Assembly: GCA_009783695.1 (NCBI GenBank)
Contig: WRCY01000013.1
Location: 1 to 46,924 of the forward strand
Direction: 5' to 3'
DNA from: Oscillospiraceae bacterium
Lineage (GTDB): Bacteria; Bacillota; Clostridia; Oscillospirales; Ruminococcaceae
DNA: 46,924 nt
A program made the position numbers and the translations under genes. Below the pieces are notes generated by a model. The model worked only from the letters and a program-made list of their open reading frames with translations, had not been told where the DNA came from and did not search any database. Position 1 is the first letter of the stretch, and the number at the start of each line of letters is the position of its first letter. Shown piece after piece: positions 43,831 to 46,924 of the stretch.

Positions 43831-44385
43831 ATGAAATTCTGGAAAAAAAAGAATTCGGGAAGCAAAAGCGGAAGCGGCATTACGCTCGCTGATATTATCC
43901 GCGGGCTTCAATACTGCGTCAACTCCAGCCGGCAAATGGCGATGCGCCAGCATATTCTGGAGTTCGCAGAGTTCATCGGCGATGACGATAAGCCTCACTC
44001 CAGACGGGTAAAAATCAACGAGCAGGCCGCGATGGAAGTTCCGCTTATCTGCATGATTAATCACAATTCGCTCGCTCTTGACGAAATGGATGTCAATATG
44101 GAGCTTGTCGTGCGGAACATGGACTTAAAAATCCCTGAGGAAAACCCGGCAGCTTCCGAGACTTCCGAATTGGACGAGATTATCGCCCCGGAGTACTTAT
44201 CGCGCACTTCGTTTTCCGTCGACCTCAACAGCGCAAGAGTCGACCAGAAAAACACACGCCTGAAGCTCAACTTAAAGTTTAAGTCGGGCGCGCCGCCCGA
44301 GGCTGTCAGCAGGGTAATTGAAAAGCTGAACGGACAGTTAACGGCATATGCTCTTAAAAAACCGGACGAGGAGTCCGAAGAATAA
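43831..44385 (+). CDS. DUF2589-like protein, full length
   Basis: A 184-residue protein resembling DUF2589. It has an N-terminal helix (LADIIRGLQYCVNSSRQMAM), an FAEFIGDDD segment and a central AMEVPLICMINHNSLALDEM, followed by a beta-rich segment and a Lys/Glu-rich end. The family has no established function known to me. AGAGG precedes the ATG by five bases. It lies 20 bases after the nuclease gene and 23 before a second DUF2589-like gene. Confidence 0.6.
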   Translation: MKFWKKKNSGSKSGSGITLADIIRGLQYCVNSSRQMAMRQHILEFAEFIGDDDKPHSRRVKINEQAAMEVPLICMINHNSLALDEMDVNMELVVRNMDLKIPEENPAASETSELDEIIAPEYLSRTSFSVDLNSARVDQKNTRLKLNLKFKSGAPPEAVSRVIEKLNGQLTAYALKKPDEESEE

Positions 44386-44408
44386 TAAAATAAAAAGGAG
44401 AAATCAGC

Positions 44409-44666
44409 ATGAATCACGAAATAGTCAGTGGCATAGTCAATAACCTGCCGATTGAAAAAATGGTTGCAGCGCCGCTCACTGCCGCAATCAAGGCGCAAAG
44501 CCAAATGAGCATGGAAATGGCGAAATTTATCGACAATGTCGGTGTCGATAAGGACGGCAATATCCGCATGGTTACTTTTAAGTATCAGGAAACCACAGTT
44601 ACCTCCCCTGCGGTGTATGACGATAACGGGGTGATAACGACGCAGGCAACGGTGCACCTGTTCTGA
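44409..44666 (+). CDS. DUF2589-like protein, N-terminal half only
   Basis: An 85-residue protein with the DUF2589 opening (LPIEKMVAAPLTAAIKAQ, AKFIDNVGVDKDGNIRMVTF) that stops where the conserved VPLL region should start. It is therefore truncated, or a short variant. AAAGGAG lies seven bases before the ATG. The frame that follows does not restore the missing half. Confidence 0.6.
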   Translation: MNHEIVSGIVNNLPIEKMVAAPLTAAIKAQSQMSMEMAKFIDNVGVDKDGNIRMVTFKYQETTVTSPAVYDDNGVITTQATVHLF

Positions 44667-45130
44667 CTCACGATAATTACACTGATTTTTATCGGGCGCG
44701 AGCCGGGAGGCGGGCTTACGAATGTTTAGAAGTTACAGTTACAGCTATTTTTAATCTAGCCAGAGAGCTTGACGCAGGTAGATACGGACACAACGGATTT
44801 GGAACTTTAGGGAAAATCAACGGTGAAAGATTGTCCCATCAAACCTGCACACGCAACAGGGAAGCTATGTATACAATTTTTTTCACATACAGCGGCGCTG
44901 TGGCTAGAGACGGCAATCCCGGCGGCGGTATTATCAGAATTCATGCTGTGGGCGGTCACGTAGGAGGGGGCAGAGACAATGTATACGGTTTAGACGGAAT
45001 TTCCCGAAGCTTTATTAACTCGCTTGATATCAGCTTAAGAGCAAACAATCAAAATCCTGCGCCGATTGCCGACAGAATCACAGGCTGTCATCGCCAAGGC
45101 GGCAGGAATGACCGGATTATATTAAGCTAA
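44666..45130 (+). pseudogene. Unrecognised frame without a clear start
   Basis: An open frame of 154 codons begins in the stop region of the second DUF2589-like gene and reads THDNYTDFYRARAGRRAYEC, later RYGHNGFGTLGKINGERLSH and HAVGGHVGGGRDNVYGLDG, then stops at 45130. No ATG with a ribosome site is found; a TTG at 44831 and an ATG near 44867 are weak. It may be the remainder of a gene that lost its 5' end. No family was recognised. Confidence 0.35.
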
Positions 45131-45149
45131 ATGTGAAAGGAGAATCAAT

Positions 45150-45929
45150 ATGTCAAACTTTCTAACCCCGGACAGAACAATAACAATCGGCGGCGTCACC
45201 GTTAACCGGAAAATCGTTCCCGCAAGCTTTGCAGCGCCGAAAGATATGACGTCGTGGATAAAAAAAGGGCAGAACATCAAGCCCTGCCGCAAACTAAATG
45301 ACGGCACGGGAAAACCGCGGGGAATCTGCATCCACAACACAGAAGCAATACAGGTTCCGGCGGGCACCACGATGGCGGAGCAATACACCCGCGCGACTTA
45401 TAGCGGCAATATGGCGGGAGTTATCGTTACTTATTATGTAGACGACAAATGCGCCTGGCAGCTGCTTGACGAGGATGAGCAGGGCTGGCATGCGGCAGAC
45501 GGCACCTCACGCAAGGCGACCGCTCGCCCTTTTAAAACCATCGGCGGAAATCTCGATTGCATTTCGTTTGAAATTATTGGAGATAGTGCCAAAGCGAATG
45601 ATAACGCAGCCCGGATTGCCGCATATCTGCTTAATAAGTATAATCTTGCGGTTGATGATATGTACGGGCATATATTTTTCAGCGGAAAGAACTGCCCGAT
45701 GTTTATCCTTAAAAATAACGGGTGGGATAAGTTTAAGAATTTAGTGCGCGGTTATGTTTCAAACAGTTTTGCTCCGGCGCAGCCGTCGGCTCCCGCCGTT
45801 CCCGCACAAGCTCCGCCGAAAGCGCCGTCCCCTAAAAAATCGGTTGATGAAGCAGCAAGAGAAATTATACGCGGCACGGGAGGCTGGGGGAATAACCCCG
45901 AACGCAGGGAACGTCTGATTGCAGCCTGA
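45150..45929 (+). CDS. Endolysin-like N-acetylmuramoyl-L-alanine amidase with interrupted Cpl-7 repeat
   Basis: A 259-residue peptidoglycan amidase. The catalytic domain (about 1-205) has zinc ligands in GICIHNTEA, GWHAADGT and SGKNCP, as in phage endolysins, and no signal peptide. A Pro/Ala-rich linker (about 210-230) leads to SVDEAAREIIRG...GWGNNPERRERLIAA, the first part of a Cpl-7 (CW_7) wall-binding repeat. A TGA then stops the frame. The following codons in the same frame (FNADEVQGRVDQLLRG, to a TAA at 45980) complete the repeat. The TGA stands where the repeat normally has glycine, so one GGA to TGA change explains it. Confidence 0.85.
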   Translation: MSNFLTPDRTITIGGVTVNRKIVPASFAAPKDMTSWIKKGQNIKPCRKLNDGTGKPRGICIHNTEAIQVPAGTTMAEQYTRATYSGNMAGVIVTYYVDDKCAWQLLDEDEQGWHAADGTSRKATARPFKTIGGNLDCISFEIIGDSAKANDNAARIAAYLLNKYNLAVDDMYGHIFFSGKNCPMFILKNNGWDKFKNLVRGYVSNSFAPAQPSAPAVPAQAPPKAPSPKKSVDEAAREIIRGTGGWGNNPERRERLIAA

Positions 45930-46008
45930 TTCAATGCCGACGAGGTACAGGGAAGGGTTGATCAACTGCTTCGCGGATAAAAAAAGCCATACTTTTTTAT
46001 AAATCAAT

Positions 46009-46045
46009 AAACAACGGCCCGCTTTTAAGCAAGCCGTTGTTTTTA
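46009..46045 (+). terminator. Terminator after the amidase gene
   Basis: AAACAACGGC, a loop and GCCGTTGTTT followed by TTATTA; related to the hairpin at 36437-36478. Confidence 0.75.
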
Positions 46046-46852
46046 TTATAGAATTATGCAAATAAGTCCGTTGCAGCCGTCGTTGATGATTCTCTGGACT
46101 GTCTCCTGCAGTTTCATGCGTGCGTCCTGCGGCATGCGGTAAAGCTTGTTGTGAAGACCCTCGTTTACGAGCGAGTGCAGCGACTTGCCGAAGATGTTGC
46201 TCTCCCAGATTTTTGCAGGGTTCTCCTCGAATTCTTTGAGGAGGTAGAGTATTAGCTCCTCGCTCTGGCGCTCCGAGCCGACGATGGGGGAGACCTCGGT
46301 GGTGATGTTGGCGGCCATCATGTGAATACTCGGCGCCGCAGCCCGCAGTCTGACCCCGTACTTCCCGCCCTGCTTCACGATTTCCGGCTCATCAAGGCTA
46401 AGTTCATCTATGCTCGGCATGACGATTCCGTAGCCGGTCGCCTGAACTTCTTCAAGCGCGCTCTTGACTTTTTCGTACTTTCTCTTAATCTGCGCCAGCT
46501 CAATCATGCAGGGCATGAGGTCGCTCTCGTCCTTGAGCGTGAGCCCCGTGGTTTCGCCGAGCACGCGGTAGAACAGCTCCGCTTTGAGCGTCACCGATAT
46601 GAATCCGGCGCCCCGCCCCATGTCAATCGTCTCGACCTCACAGCCGCTGACATATTCGCACTCGGGCAGATTGCAAATCATGTTGTTGATTTCGCTGATG
46701 TTCCGGATATTCTGCGCAGAATTCTTGAGCGCGGCAAAAACTTCGTTCTTGAGCCAGTGTCCTTTTTCGAGCACAGTCAGCCACTTGGGAATCTTTATAT
46801 TTATTTCCTTAACAGGGAATTGTATAATCCCATTGAAACAGCGATAATATAA
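46046..46852 (-). pseudogene. spoIVA: spoIVA, C-terminal half only
   Basis: SpoIVA is the ATPase that forms the base of the spore coat. Here only its middle and C-terminal domains remain: EINIKIPKWLTVLEKGHWLK, then VRLRAAAPSIHMMAANITTE, SERQSEELILYLLKEFEENP and the typical end RIINDGCNGLICIIL. The usual protein is about 490 residues; this frame opens at 46852 after a TAA and has about 268 codons. The N-terminal nucleotide-binding domain (Walker A) is absent, and the DNA upstream is AT-rich and non-coding to the window edge. No ATG starts it; a GTG at 46774 is the first usual start. Confidence 0.8.
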
Positions 46853-46883
46853 TTAAATAAGCAATAAATTAGCAATAAAACTA

Positions 46884-46912
46884 TTGACAATGAAATCAAT
46901 CTTTGATAATAT
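46884..46912 (+). promoter_or_regulatory. Rightward promoter at the window edge
   Basis: TTGACA (46884-46889), 17 bases, TAATAT (46907-46912). It reads out of the window, away from the spoIVA relict. Confidence 0.5.
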
Positions 46913-46924
46913 ATATAGTATAAA

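Noticed and set aside
21166-45980. Stop-codon recoding (TAA in comFC, TGA in the amidase)
   Set aside because: Both codons terminate many intact genes in this window; isolated nonsense mutations or sequence errors are simpler.

Overview
The window looks like a chromosomal segment of an anaerobic, spore-lineage Clostridia bacterium (Oscillospiraceae/Ruminococcaceae-like). The evidence is two very large secreted proteins ending in dockerin-like modules, a GH8 xylanase module and a GH2 beta-glucuronidase (plant-polysaccharide use), a spoIVA relict, a Spo0A-type response regulator, tRNA-Cys next to comFC, and classical TTGACA-17-TATAAT promoters with strong Shine-Dalgarno sites. Species cannot be named from the sequence alone.

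Layout. 0-2.3 kb: a methyltransferase with an XRE head (cut by the window edge) and a beta-glucuronidase, both leftward. 2.5-10.1 kb: a 2,498-residue secreted metallophosphoesterase. 10.1-11.3 kb: a small hydrophilic protein, a 175-bp multi-hairpin repeat and a short-chain dehydrogenase. 11.5-20.3 kb: a 2,916-residue secreted GH8/X2/CBM9-like protein with a long Cys/His-rich array. The two giants share their last roughly 220 residues and their terminator. 20.4-22.5 kb: an RNA-rich stretch with tRNA-Cys, a candidate sRNA, a roughly 350-nt structured RNA with its own promoter and terminator, a comFC broken by an in-frame TAA, an XRE regulator with palindromic operators, and a candidate type I toxin-antitoxin locus. 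22.5-27.0 kb: recD2, a small membrane protein, prmA (apparently leaderless), a frameshifted zinc-ribbon membrane protein and another XRE regulator.

27-40.6 kb: redox and envelope-stress genes. A DUF362 protein is followed by a TPM-domain protein and PspA, an ECF sigma factor and a Toast-rack (DUF4097-like) membrane protein, which together look like a phage-shock-type envelope response. A CPA2 antiporter comes next (apparently leaderless), then a leftward DUF3795-sirtuin-QueG-like operon, a YyaL/DUF255 protein, and a rightward FAD-Rieske plus tocopherol-cyclase-like pair. Seven copies of one roughly 70-80 bp 5'-leader element carrying a hairpin, a Shine-Dalgarno site and usually the start codon occur only in this part. 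They lie directly in front of the DUF362, sigma factor, QueG-like, DUF3795 and FAD-Rieske genes.

40.5-43.0 kb: a GHKL sensor kinase and a Spo0A-type response regulator flank a tiny rightward transcription unit encoding a 15-residue peptide. 43.1-46.0 kb: a GH-E-type nuclease, two DUF2589-like proteins, an orphan frame and an endolysin-like amidase, looking like toxin or phage-derived cargo with several lesions. 46.0-46.9 kb: the C-terminal half of spoIVA without its GTPase half.

The strongest candidates for something undescribed are the repeated 5'-leader element in front of Fe-S/Cys-rich and regulatory genes, the RNA-dense 20.5-22.5 kb stretch, the peptide between the kinase and regulator, and the nuclease/DUF2589/amidase cassette. 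All functional statements are by motif recognition only; no database search was run.
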